This document shows, piece by piece, positions 17,597-25,689 of a stretch of DNA of 64,000 bases. The position numbers and the translations under genes were made by a program. This stretch comes from Brachyspira pilosicoli P43/6/78 (GTDB taxonomy: Bacteria > Spirochaetota > Brachyspiria > Brachyspirales > Brachyspiraceae). The notes below the pieces were generated by a model, which saw nothing but the letters and a program-made list of their open reading frames with translations, did no database searches and had not been told where the DNA came from. The stretch is taken from assembly GCF_000325665.1 (NCBI RefSeq), contig NC_019908.1:62001-126000 (forward strand), given 5' to 3'. Numbering within the stretch: the stretch's first letter is position 1; every line of letters begins with the position of its first letter.

Positions 17597-18051
17597 TTAT
17601 TGTTTTTTGCTTTATCTTCACTGGTTGCTATATCATAAAAATATAAGCCTAATATTGTTTGCAAAGGAAACATTATTATAGCTTCAAAAAATAAACTAAC
17701 TCTTCTTATAGTATAAATAATATCTTTTTTCAAAATAAACACATTTAATATATATAGTATTTTTATAACAGCAAAACATAACATTATTAATATAATAACA
17801 AAGAATGAAATACTATTTGGGGCAGGAAGTAGGTTTATATATTTTGGAGTTTCATTATTGTTGGCATTATATATAAATAAAAATATTCCAAATATATATA
17901 TAAAAGCAAATATGGCATCTAATATTACAGTTATAATAGTTGCTTTTTTGAAAGATATTTCTGGATACAACACTTTTCCGCAAGATTTACATTGTTTGGC
18001 ATATTTATCATTAACAGTTTTACAGTATTTACATTTTACAATTTTAGCCAT
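17593..18051 (-). CDS. zinc-ribbon membrane protein, unknown function
   Basis: A 152-residue protein: an N-terminal zinc ribbon with two CxxC pairs (CKYCKTVNDKYAKQCKSC) followed by about three to four hydrophobic segments (residues ~35-60, 80-105, 120-142). Such cytoplasmic zinc ribbons joined to membrane helices are common in proteins of unknown role. It runs convergently into cdsA. GGAGAG lies about 12 bases before its ATG. Confidence 0.78.
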   Translation of the reverse strand: MAKIVKCKYCKTVNDKYAKQCKSCGKVLYPEISFKKATIITVILDAIFAFIYIFGIFLFIYNANNNETPKYINLLPAPNSISFFVIILIMLCFAVIKILYILNVFILKKDIIYTIRRVSLFFEAIIMFPLQTILGLYFYDIATSEDKAKNNN

Positions 18052-18185
18052 AGTTTTATTTTCTCTCCATACCTGTGTAAATTATAGGCTATATAATATT
18101 TTTAATTGTAAAAATTGTCAACTATTATGATTGCTTTAGTACGAAGTTTAAAAGATAATTACATACTTGCAAATATTAAAAAAAA

Positions 18186-19614
18186 ATGTTAAATATATTT
18201 ATTAATAATCATGAAAATAAAAAATACTTAAAAAGAAAAAGAATATTAGCTATATTTTTAATAGTTTTGATTTTTTTTGTTTAACTCTTGCGATACTTTT
18301 GATTTATATTTACGAAAGGGTTTAGACGGCGTTAATCTTTATGAGCTTACAGTTTATGGTGAGGCACTTGGAAGCGATATTAAAGTAGTAGAGCTTAGAG
18401 GGTTTAATGTTGATGATTTTCGTACTGAGAGAGTTTCTTATTATTTAGATAGGTATCAGGGTAGTTGGCGTCCTCATATGCAAAAGATTATTGACAGGGC
18501 ACAGATATATTTGCCTTATATAAAGCAGGTATTTGCAGAAAAAGGGGTGCCTGAAGATTTAGCTTATTTACCTATAATAGAGAGCAGTTTTTATCCTCAG
18601 GCTGTTTCGCATGCTGGGGCTGCTGGGCTTTGGCAGTTTATGCCTATGACGGGAGCTATATACAATTTAAAAGTTAATTATTGGTCTGATGATAGGTTTG
18701 ACCCAGAGCGTTCTACAAAGGCGGCTGCTGAGCATTTGATGAGGCTTGATGAAAATTTTAAATCTTGGGTTATTGCATTAATAGCGTATAATGCAGGAGG
18801 GGGAAGAATATCTAGGGCTATTAAGCAAGTAAAAAGTAATAATTTTTATGATTTGCTTAGGGCTAAAGTGCTTCCAAAAGAGACTGAAGAGTATATACCT
18901 AAATATGTAGCCTCTGTTATTATAGCAAAAAACCCAGAGAAATTTGGATTTAAGATTAACAAACCAAAAGTAGTTTTTCCAGAGGGTGATTTGGTTTATG
19001 TTGATGATGCGGCTGATTTATCTATAATAGCCGATATGATAGATGCAGAAACAGAAGATTTAAAAGCACTTAATCCGCATTTATCAAGAGGTGTAACTCC
19101 TCCTGGTATGGTGCGTTATCCTTTAAGAATACCTGAGGGAAAAGAGCAATTATTTTATGATACTTTCGGTAAGATTCCTGCTTCAGAGAGAGTTACATTT
19201 AGAAGACATGAAGTTAAAATGAATGAAACTCTTTCGCATTTATCTAGATTTTATAATGTACCTATGCAGGCTATTGTTGAGATAAACAAATTAAAATCAA
19301 GAAATTTAAATATAGGTCAGCAGGTGATGATTCCTATTCAGGGACTAGACAATGCTAAGCAGGTAGATTTAGCTCAATATGAAGAAGAGCAGGAGAGAAT
19401 AAGAGAAGGTAAGTTTGTATATTTTGAATCTCTGCCTCCTCCTGATTATGAGTATAAGGATATAATGTATCATATAAGGGCAGGAGATACTCTTTGGATT
19501 ATAGCAAGGAAGTTTAAAGTTGATGTTGCTGAGATTAAGGCTTGGAATAAACTTGACAGCAATGTGCTTTCTATAGGCTCAGAAATATTTTTAAGAATTC
19601 CTGTAAATAAATAA
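18186..19614 (+). CDS. membrane-bound lytic murein transglycosylase (MltD-like) with LysM repeats, frameshifted in the signal peptide
   Basis: Most of the protein is readable from 18277: an SLT lysozyme-like domain at its residues ~45-190 with the catalytic Glu in YLPIIESSFYPQAVS, the GAAGLWQFMP motif and ALIAYNAGGGRI, then two LysM domains (~310-355 and ~395-443). It cleaves peptidoglycan glycan strands, leaving 1,6-anhydro ends, as in MltD. The frame from ATG 18186 encodes a basic start and hydrophobic stretch (KRKRILAIFLIVLIFF) and stops at 18284. The two frames overlap at a run of eight T (18271-18278). Removing one T joins them into a 475-residue lipoprotein with signal end FLFNSC. As given, the catalytic part could start only at TTG 18277 and would lack export. 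No Shine-Dalgarno is evident before 18186. Confidence 0.85.
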
Positions 19615-19692
19615 GTATTAGTTTTTTAATAAATCAATATCTTAAATATAGTTCTTTATTTATATATTATTGATAATAAATTATATATTCTC

Positions 19693-19720
19693 TTGACTAT
19701 GGCTATATTTTTTGTATAAT
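19693..19720 (+). promoter_or_regulatory. promoter for the thioredoxin-like gene
   Basis: TTGACT at 19693-19698, 16-bp spacer, TATAAT at 19715-19720, 39 bases before the ATG. Confidence 0.7.
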
Positions 19721-19759
19721 TAATCGTATAAAAAATATATTAATAATAGGAGTTTTATT

Positions 19760-20077
19760 ATGGTAGAATTAGATAAAGATACTTTTGATGAGAAGGTTAT
19801 TAATTCAAAAGAATTATGCCTAGTTGATTATTTTGGCGATACTTGTGAACCTTGTAAAGCATTAATGCCTCATGTTCATGAATTAGCTAAACAATATGAA
19901 GGTAAAGTACCTTTCTATTCTTTCAATACTTCTAAAGCAAGAAGATTGGCTATTCGTGAAAAGATTTTAGGACTTCCTACTATTGCCATTTATAAAGACG
20001 GTGCTAAAGTAAAAGAAGTAACTAAAGAAGAAGCTACTATCGAAAACATTAAAGCTATGGTTGATAGTATGCTATAA
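19760..20077 (+). CDS. thioredoxin-like protein with a CEPC active site
   Basis: A 105-residue thioredoxin-fold protein. The active site reads [13 protein letters not shown] instead of the usual WCGPC, and the cis-Pro loop [12 protein letters not shown] is present. Atypical thioredoxins of this kind serve glycine/sarcosine/betaine reductases in amino-acid-fermenting anaerobes; that link is inference, as no grd gene lies in this window. Length is standard and there is no signal peptide. It has its own promoter, AGGAG ribosome site and terminator, so it is transcribed alone. Confidence 0.85.
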   Translation: MVELDKDTFDEKVINSKELCLVDYFGDTCEPCKALMPHVHELAKQYEGKVPFYSFNTSKARRLAIREKILGLPTIAIYKDGAKVKEVTKEEATIENIKAMVDSML

Positions 20078-20096
20078 TATTTTAGTTTGCTTAAAT

Positions 20097-20136
20097 AAAA
20101 AGGGCTCTATTATTTTTTAATAATAAAGCCTTTTTT
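20097..20136. terminator. bidirectional terminator between trx-like gene and yajQ
   Basis: AAAAGGGCT ... AGCCTTTT with an inner ATTATT/AATAAT, flanked by A on the left and T on the right, so it can end transcription from both convergent genes. Confidence 0.75.
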
Positions 20137-20158
20137 GTTTTAACGATAAAAAATATTA

Positions 20159-20656
20159 TTATCTAAAGTTTACAAATTGCAAAGGTATAGGATAATCTTT
20201 TCCTTTTAGCATAGTAATTACAGCTTGTAAATCATCTTTTTTAGCACCAGATACTCTTACTTGCTCATCTTGTATGCTTGCCTGAACTTTTAGTTTCATG
20301 TCTTTTATATCTTTTACTATTTCTTTGGCTAAATCTTTATCTATACCATTAACTATTTCATTTATCTCTCTTACAGCATCGCCGCTTGCTTTCTCTTTTT
20401 TCTTTTCTCTTAAACTTTTTTGATTTAAGCCTCTTTTAATAAACTTCTGAAATAATATATCTTTTACTTGATTAAGTACAAACTCCGCAGGTGCTGTTAT
20501 GGTTACAGTTTTTTCACCTTTGTTTAATTCTATTGTGATATTTTGCCCTTTAAAATCGAATCTATTGCTTATTTCTTTTACAGCAACATTAACACAATCG
20601 TCCATAACCTGCATATCTACTACTGAAACTATATCAAAGCTTGGATCTTTTGGCAT
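20159..20656 (-). CDS. yajQ: YajQ family nucleotide-binding protein
   Basis: A 165-residue member of the UPF0234/YajQ family, made of two ferredoxin-like domains; relatives bind cyclic di-GMP or nucleotides. Family landmarks: [32 protein letters not shown], and the end [20 protein letters not shown] very strong AGGAGG stands before the ATG. Whether it senses c-di-GMP here is unknown. It lies 35 bases after glgA in the same direction and may be co-transcribed with it. Confidence 0.93.
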   Translation of the reverse strand: MPKDPSFDIVSVVDMQVMDDCVNVAVKEISNRFDFKGQNITIELNKGEKTVTITAPAEFVLNQVKDILFQKFIKRGLNQKSLREKKKEKASGDAVREINEIVNGIDKDLAKEIVKDIKDMKLKVQASIQDEQVRVSGAKKDDLQAVITMLKGKDYPIPLQFVNFR

Positions 20657-20691
20657 ATAAAGGCCTCCTAATAATTATTTTTATTTATTTT

Positions 20692-22152
20692 TTAAAACTT
20701 TATTATAAAGTTTTTATATTCTAAAGCAGTTTTTAAAAGCGAATAATCTTTTTTCATAGCATTATCTACAAGATTATCGAAATGATTTTTATTATTATAA
20801 TATAAATTGAAAGCTAAGTCCATAGCCTCAACAAATGACTTTTGAGAATATTCATTAAATGAAAAACCAGTTGCTTTTTTTATAGTTTTAGCTCCATTAT
20901 AATTAATAACTGTATCTTTAAGACCTCCCACAGAATGCACTATTGGAAGGCTTCCATATTTCATGCTGTATATTTGATTAAGTCCGCAAGGTTCAAATTT
21001 GCTTGGCATTAAATATATATCGCTTGCTGCTGTTAGCTTATGTGCGAGTGCTTCATCGAATAAAAATAACACTCTTATGTTTTTTGCTCTTTTTACTCTT
21101 GCTACAAAATCATTTTCAAAGTCTTTGAAATAATTATTGCTGCTAAATAAAAATATAAAATTAGCATCATATGTGGAAAGTTCAAAGAAAGAAGAGTATA
21201 TTAAATCAAGCCCCTTTTGAGGGTCGAATCTTGATATCATTGTAACTAATGGATAATTTTTTTCTTTTATTTTTAATTCTTTATATAAAGCATTTCTTAT
21301 TAATTTCTTTTTTTCTTTTGTATTTATATCATAATTGTATTTTATATATTTGTCTGTTGTTGGATTCCATTGAGTATCATGCATGCCGTTTAATACGCCG
21401 AATAATTTGCCTTGTTCATTTTTGTTTAAAAGTAAATTGTTTAATCCGCATCCGAACTCTTCTGTTTGTATTTCTTTTGCATAATTTGGGCTTACTGTTG
21501 TTACTATATCTGAAAGTATAATTCCTGCCTTTATAAAGCTCACATATCCATAAAACTCTATTCTGCTTGGTATAAAATATTTCCAAGATATATTAAGAAG
21601 TGAGTATATATCTGTGTTAAAATTGCCTTGATAGGCTAGGTTATGAATAGTAAATATTACTTTTGTGTTTTTAAAACATTCTTCGGTGTTGTATATTTCT
21701 TTTATATAGAGTGCTGCCAATGCGCTTTGCCAATCATGTAAATGAACTATATCTATTTTTATATTTTCTTTTTTGTGTATATAAATTAATAATTCTATGG
21801 CACTTTTAGTAAAAGCTATAAACCTTTTTGCATTGTCCTCATAGTCTTTAGAGTTTTCTGAATATATGCCGTCTCTTTTAAATAAAAAATCATTCTTTAC
21901 AAAATAAACATCAATATTATTATATTTGTGTTTGATAATTTCTGTTTGTATTGTTTCGGTGCCAAGTTTTATATCGAATGAGGTGTATATGTTATTGTTT
22001 ATTAATTTGTAGTTGTTTTTATAGAGCGGTATTATTAAAGAACTATTAACATTTACTTGTTTTAAAGCATGCGGAAGATTTCCAGCAATGTCTCCTAAGC
22101 CTCCAGTCTTTGAAAATGGATAGGCTTCACTTGCAATCATAAATACATTCAT
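20692..22152 (-). CDS. glgA: glycogen synthase (ADP-glucose type, GT5)
   Basis: A 486-residue glycosyltransferase extending alpha-1,4-glucan from ADP-glucose. Signature residues: the N-terminal SKTGGLGDIAGNLPHAL (KxGGL motif), VHLHDWQSALAALY, ISRFDPQKGLDL and the C-terminal MPSKFEPCGLNQIYSMKYGS with the donor-binding Glu. Length is typical. Only a weak AAGAGA ribosome site precedes the ATG. No other glycogen genes are adjacent, so it stands apart from a glgBCP cluster. Confidence 0.94.
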   Translation of the reverse strand: MNVFMIASEAYPFSKTGGLGDIAGNLPHALKQVNVNSSLIIPLYKNNYKLINNNIYTSFDIKLGTETIQTEIIKHKYNNIDVYFVKNDFLFKRDGIYSENSKDYEDNAKRFIAFTKSAIELLIYIHKKENIKIDIVHLHDWQSALAALYIKEIYNTEECFKNTKVIFTIHNLAYQGNFNTDIYSLLNISWKYFIPSRIEFYGYVSFIKAGIILSDIVTTVSPNYAKEIQTEEFGCGLNNLLLNKNEQGKLFGVLNGMHDTQWNPTTDKYIKYNYDINTKEKKKLIRNALYKELKIKEKNYPLVTMISRFDPQKGLDLIYSSFFELSTYDANFIFLFSSNNYFKDFENDFVARVKRAKNIRVLFLFDEALAHKLTAASDIYLMPSKFEPCGLNQIYSMKYGSLPIVHSVGGLKDTVINYNGAKTIKKATGFSFNEYSQKSFVEAMDLAFNLYYNNKNHFDNLVDNAMKKDYSLLKTALEYKNFIIKF

Positions 22153-22249
22153 AAATAATTATCTCTTTTAAAAAATATATTTATAATATATTTATATACC
22201 TTTTAACTCTAAAAATCAACTGTTTAAAATTACATATATTAATTTTTTG

Positions 22250-22612
22250 CTATTCTATTTTTAATACTCTTTTTACAACATCAATGTTTTCTATAATAAA
22301 ACTAATAGAATTAAATATATAGTATGATGTAAATATTATAAAAAATATAAAGATAACTCTTTTTACAATAGTTTTAGATTTACTATCTTTATCTTCAGTC
22401 CAGAATAATTCTATTATATCTTTCTTTTTTCTTCTTTTTATATTTTTTTGTTTTAGCTTTGTATCTTCTTTTTTATTTTCTTCTTTCTTTTTTGGTATTA
22501 ATCTAAATATTAAAGATACTACTATGTATATTAGGCATAGAAGTATTATGAAATTAAATATTAGGTAAAATGTCATTATTTGTTCTATATTATTAAAGTT
22601 TAAAGTTTCCAT
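22250..22612 (-). CDS. small two-helix membrane protein, unknown function
   Basis: A 120-residue protein with hydrophobic segments at about residues 14-38 and 83-108, separated by a strongly basic, Lys-rich cytoplasmic stretch (KKKEENKKEDTKLKQK). GGAG stands 13 bases before the ATG, wider than usual. No family recognised. It is divergent from pepF and lies upstream of glgA on the same strand. Confidence 0.65.
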   Translation of the reverse strand: METLNFNNIEQIMTFYLIFNFIILLCLIYIVVSLIFRLIPKKKEENKKEDTKLKQKNIKRRKKKDIIELFWTEDKDSKSKTIVKRVIFIFFIIFTSYYIFNSISFIIENIDVVKRVLKIE

Positions 22613-22764
22613 AATTTATATAAACACTCCAATATTTTTTTATTTATATATTTAATCTGTTTATCAATAATATATATATTTTTAAAAAAATTTGCAAAAA
22701 TAGAAATTATGTTATATTTTTTAATATAATATTTTATTGATGAGTATTAATAGGAGAATAAACA

Positions 22765-24570
22765 ATGGAAAATAAATTACTAGATAGAAAAGATGTAAAA
22801 ATAGAAGATACTTGGGATTTAACTTTATTATATAAAAATGATGAAGAGTTTGAAAAAGATTTTAAATCAATGGAAGATTTTTCAAAAGAGGTTAGTAAGT
22901 TTAAAGGAAATCTTTCAAAATCAGCAAAAGAATTAAGAGATATATTAGACACTATAATGAAAGCTTCTATTGTTTTAGAAAAGCTAGGTTCTTATGCATT
23001 CTTAAAACAAACAGAAGATTTAACTAATAATGATTCTAATATAAAGGTAGCAAGATTTGCAAAACTTTCTTCAGAGTTTTCAGCTAATTTAAGTTATTTT
23101 GAGCCTGAACTTATGAGCATTGATGATGAAAAGATTAATAGCTTTTTGAAAGATGAAATATTAAAAGATTATTTAATTTATTTAAGAAACATACTAAAAT
23201 ACAAACCTCATACATTGTCAGAAAAAGAGGAGAGAATATTAGCTCTTCAAGGAGAATTATCATCTACTGCTTCAAATGTGTTCGACACTTTAAATGACGC
23301 AGATTTAGACTTTGGAGAATTAGAGCATAATGGAGAGAAAACACCTTTAACTCATGCAACATTTTCAAGTTTTCAAGAGAGCCAAGATAGAGAAATAAGA
23401 AAAAATAGCTACAATCAATTTTATAAAGAATATGATAAACACAAAAATACATTAGCAGAACTTTATGCAAGCCAAATTAAGCAGGATATATTTGACGCTA
23501 AAATAAGAAATTACAATAGCGTACGCGAGATGGAATTATTTGCTGATGATATACCTGTGAGTGTTTATGACAGTTTAATTGAGAGTGTGCATAATGCTTT
23601 GCCTGCACTTCATAGCTACTACGAATATTGTGCTAACAAATTAGGCATTAGCGACTTTAGGCAATATGACAAATATGCCCCAGTGGTAAAAGATGTTAAG
23701 TTACATCATACTTTCGACGAGGCAATAGATGTTTTAAATAAAGCCTTATCACCACTGGGTGAAGAATATGTATCAACACTCACAAAAGGACTTAATTCAA
23801 GATGGGTTGATAAATATGAGAATAAAGGAAAAACTAGCGGAGCATTCTCAGCTGGCTGCTACACATCGGAGCCTTATATATTGATGAACTTCAGAGATGA
23901 AAGCGTTGAATCAGTATTCACATTAGCACATGAGGCAGGACATAGTATGCATAGCTATTACAGCAGAAAAAATAACCCTTTCCAACATCATGATTACACT
24001 ATATTTGAAGCTGAAGTGGCATCTACTTTCAATGAAAAACTTTTATTTAATTATCTTATGCAAAATGAAAGCAAAAAGGAAGTTAAAGCATTTTTACTCA
24101 ATAAAGATATAAACGGATTTGTTGCTACAGTGTTTAGACAGACAATGTTTGCAGAGTTTGAGCATATCATTCACAAAGAAGCAGAAGACGGCAACCCTAC
24201 AACATTAGAGCTTATAAGAAATGTTTATAAAGATTTACTTAAAAAATATTTTGGAGAGAAATCTGTTCTTGAAGAGACAAGCGATTTAGAGGCTTTGAGA
24301 ATACCTCATTTCTATCGTTCGTTTTATGTTTATAAATATGCTACAGGTATGTCTGCTGCTGTTGCTTTATCTAATGGAGTACTTGAAGGCAATGCTAAAG
24401 GCGACTACACAAACAGAGACAACTATTTAAAATTCTTAAGAAGCGGAGGAAGCAGAACTCCTATAGAGAATCTAAAAGTTGCAGGTGTTGATATGACTAA
24501 ACCTGATGTAGTAGAAAGTGCTTTAAAATTGTTTGCTAAAGAGGTTGAAGAATTGAAAGCGTTAAATTAA
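22765..24570 (+). CDS. pepF: oligoendopeptidase F (M3 metallopeptidase)
   Basis: A 601-residue cytoplasmic zinc peptidase that degrades short peptides. The zinc-binding HExxH is in TLAHEAGHSMHSYYS and the third ligand Glu in YTIFEAEVASTFNEKL. The N-terminal PepF domain (residues ~110-180) and the C-terminal IPHFYRSFYVYKYATGMSAA are as in the family. Length is normal. AGGAGA precedes ATG. A terminator follows. Confidence 0.95.
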   Translation: MENKLLDRKDVKIEDTWDLTLLYKNDEEFEKDFKSMEDFSKEVSKFKGNLSKSAKELRDILDTIMKASIVLEKLGSYAFLKQTEDLTNNDSNIKVARFAKLSSEFSANLSYFEPELMSIDDEKINSFLKDEILKDYLIYLRNILKYKPHTLSEKEERILALQGELSSTASNVFDTLNDADLDFGELEHNGEKTPLTHATFSSFQESQDREIRKNSYNQFYKEYDKHKNTLAELYASQIKQDIFDAKIRNYNSVREMELFADDIPVSVYDSLIESVHNALPALHSYYEYCANKLGISDFRQYDKYAPVVKDVKLHHTFDEAIDVLNKALSPLGEEYVSTLTKGLNSRWVDKYENKGKTSGAFSAGCYTSEPYILMNFRDESVESVFTLAHEAGHSMHSYYSRKNNPFQHHDYTIFEAEVASTFNEKLLFNYLMQNESKKEVKAFLLNKDINGFVATVFRQTMFAEFEHIIHKEAEDGNPTTLELIRNVYKDLLKKYFGEKSVLEETSDLEALRIPHFYRSFYVYKYATGMSAAVALSNGVLEGNAKGDYTNRDNYLKFLRSGGSRTPIENLKVAGVDMTKPDVVESALKLFAKEVEELKALN

Positions 24571-24592
24571 TTGATTATTATTTTTAAATTTC

Positions 24593-24627
24593 AAGGCTGG
24601 CATAGTTTTGTATGTGTCGGCCTTTTA
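24593..24627 (+). terminator. intrinsic terminator after pepF
   Basis: Imperfect stem beginning AAGGC..GGCATA and ending TATG..GTCGGCCTT, followed by TTATTT and a T-rich stretch. Confidence 0.6.
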
Positions 24628-24687
24628 TTTGCATTTTTTTTAATATAGTGTACGATGGTATAGTAAATAAACTTTAAGGAGGGTTAT

Positions 24688-24891
24688 ATGGAAACTTCAG
24701 ACAAGAGCTGGGTTGTTACATTAGTTTTAGCAATATTTTTACCAGTACACAGGTTCTATGTAGGAAAAATAGGAACAGGTATACTATATTGGCTTACTGC
24801 TGGAGGTTTAGGTATATGGTATATTGTAGATATCGTAATGATACTCCTAGACAAATTTACTGACAAGGAAGGCAGAAAATTAAAAAGATAA
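24688..24891 (+). CDS. TM2 domain protein
   Basis: A 67-residue protein that is essentially one TM2 domain: two membrane helices joined by the hallmark loop with PVHRFYVGKIGTGILYWLT and ending in GIWYIVDIVMILLDKF. GGAGGG stands before ATG. TM2 proteins are widespread and their bacterial role is unknown. It is transcribed alone, ending at the hairpin at 24917-24943. Confidence 0.9.
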   Translation: METSDKSWVVTLVLAIFLPVHRFYVGKIGTGILYWLTAGGLGIWYIVDIVMILLDKFTDKEGRKLKR

Positions 24892-24916
24892 TATTGTAAA
24901 AATAAGAAATAAAAAG

Positions 24917-24949
24917 GAGAGTTAATTATTTTTTTTAACTCTCTTTTTT
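24917..24949 (+). terminator. intrinsic terminator after the TM2 gene
   Basis: A 9-bp perfect stem GAGAGTTAA (24917-24925) / TTAACTCTC (24935-24943) followed by six T. Confidence 0.85.
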
Positions 24950-24989
24950 ATATGCAGTAAAAATTTTTAAGTCTATACAAATTAGTTTT

Positions 24990-25078
24990 TATATAGTGAA
25001 ATATTGCTTTATTCTAATAAATCTAAAAAATTAAATATATTATTCTAATTGACTATATATAAGTAAATGTTATAATTT
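24990..25078 (+). repeat. duplicated promoter block, copy 1
   Basis: This block matches 25544-25632 without gaps at an offset of 554 bases, strongest over AATAAATCT..AAAAATTAAATAT.TTATTCTAATTGACTAT and the following TATAAT. It carries the promoter TTGACT (25049-25054), 16 bp, TATAAT (25071-25076) of the 128-residue secreted protein gene. Confidence 0.75.
25049..25076 (+). promoter_or_regulatory. promoter for the 128-residue secreted protein
   Basis: TTGACT at 25049-25054, 16-bp spacer, TATAAT at 25071-25076, 41 bases before the ATG. Confidence 0.7.
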
Positions 25079-25116
25079 TAAAGCTATTTAATTAACCTCT
25101 ATATCAAGGAGTATTT

Positions 25117-25503
25117 ATGTTGAAAATAAACACTTTTATTATTTTATTTATTTTTTGTACTGCCTTTTTATATGGAGAAATAGATATTTATGAGCCTTCT
25201 CAATCACCAACTGTGAAATACAGATTATTTAGAACAGCAAATATATGGACTTTTTTAAAATTAGAAACTACAACAGGCAGAATATGGATAGTTCAATACG
25301 ATATAGAGGGTGATGATCGTTTTTCTGTAGAATTAAATACAGTTGATCTTTCAGGTGGAAAAGAAAAAAGCCTTGGCAGATTTACTTTGTATCCTACTTC
25401 TAATATTTATACATTTATTTTACTTGACCAAATATACGGAAATACTTGGCAGGTGCAATGGAGTTTTAAAGAAGAGACTAGATTTGTTATACCTATTGAC
25501 TAG
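25117..25503 (+). CDS. small secreted protein, unknown function
   Basis: A 128-residue protein with a signal peptide (INTFIILFIFCTAFLYG followed by EIDIYE). The mature part contains two similar beta units, each with an aromatic G-R-I/N-T W-x-V-Q pattern (TTGRIWIVQYDIEGDDRFSV and GNTWQVQWSFKEETRFVIPI), suggesting an internally duplicated small beta domain. AAGGAG precedes ATG. It sits between two copies of the same promoter block, just upstream of thrS. I do not recognise the family. Confidence 0.75.
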   Translation: MLKINTFIILFIFCTAFLYGEIDIYEPSQSPTVKYRLFRTANIWTFLKLETTTGRIWIVQYDIEGDDRFSVELNTVDLSGGKEKSLGRFTLYPTSNIYTFILLDQIYGNTWQVQWSFKEETRFVIPID

Positions 25504-25543
25504 TAAAAAATATTTAAGCATAAAAAAATTCTATTTGTTTAAT

Positions 25544-25632
25544 AAAGTAGTAAAATATTATATTGTTTTAATAAATCTGAAAAATTAAATATGTTATTCT
25601 AATTGACTATAAAACAAAATATGTTATAATAT
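25544..25632 (+). repeat. duplicated promoter block, copy 2
   Basis: Second copy of the block at 24990-25078; here it drives thrS. Both the -35/-10 pair and about 40 bases of upstream sequence are conserved. Confidence 0.75.
25603..25630 (+). promoter_or_regulatory. promoter for thrS-infC-rpmI-rplT
   Basis: TTGACT at 25603-25608, 16-bp spacer, TATAAT at 25625-25630, 60 bases before the thrS ATG. Confidence 0.7.
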
Positions 25633-25689
25633 TTCAAATTATTTGCATATATTGTAAATAATAAAGTATCAATTCAAAGAGGTGTTATA

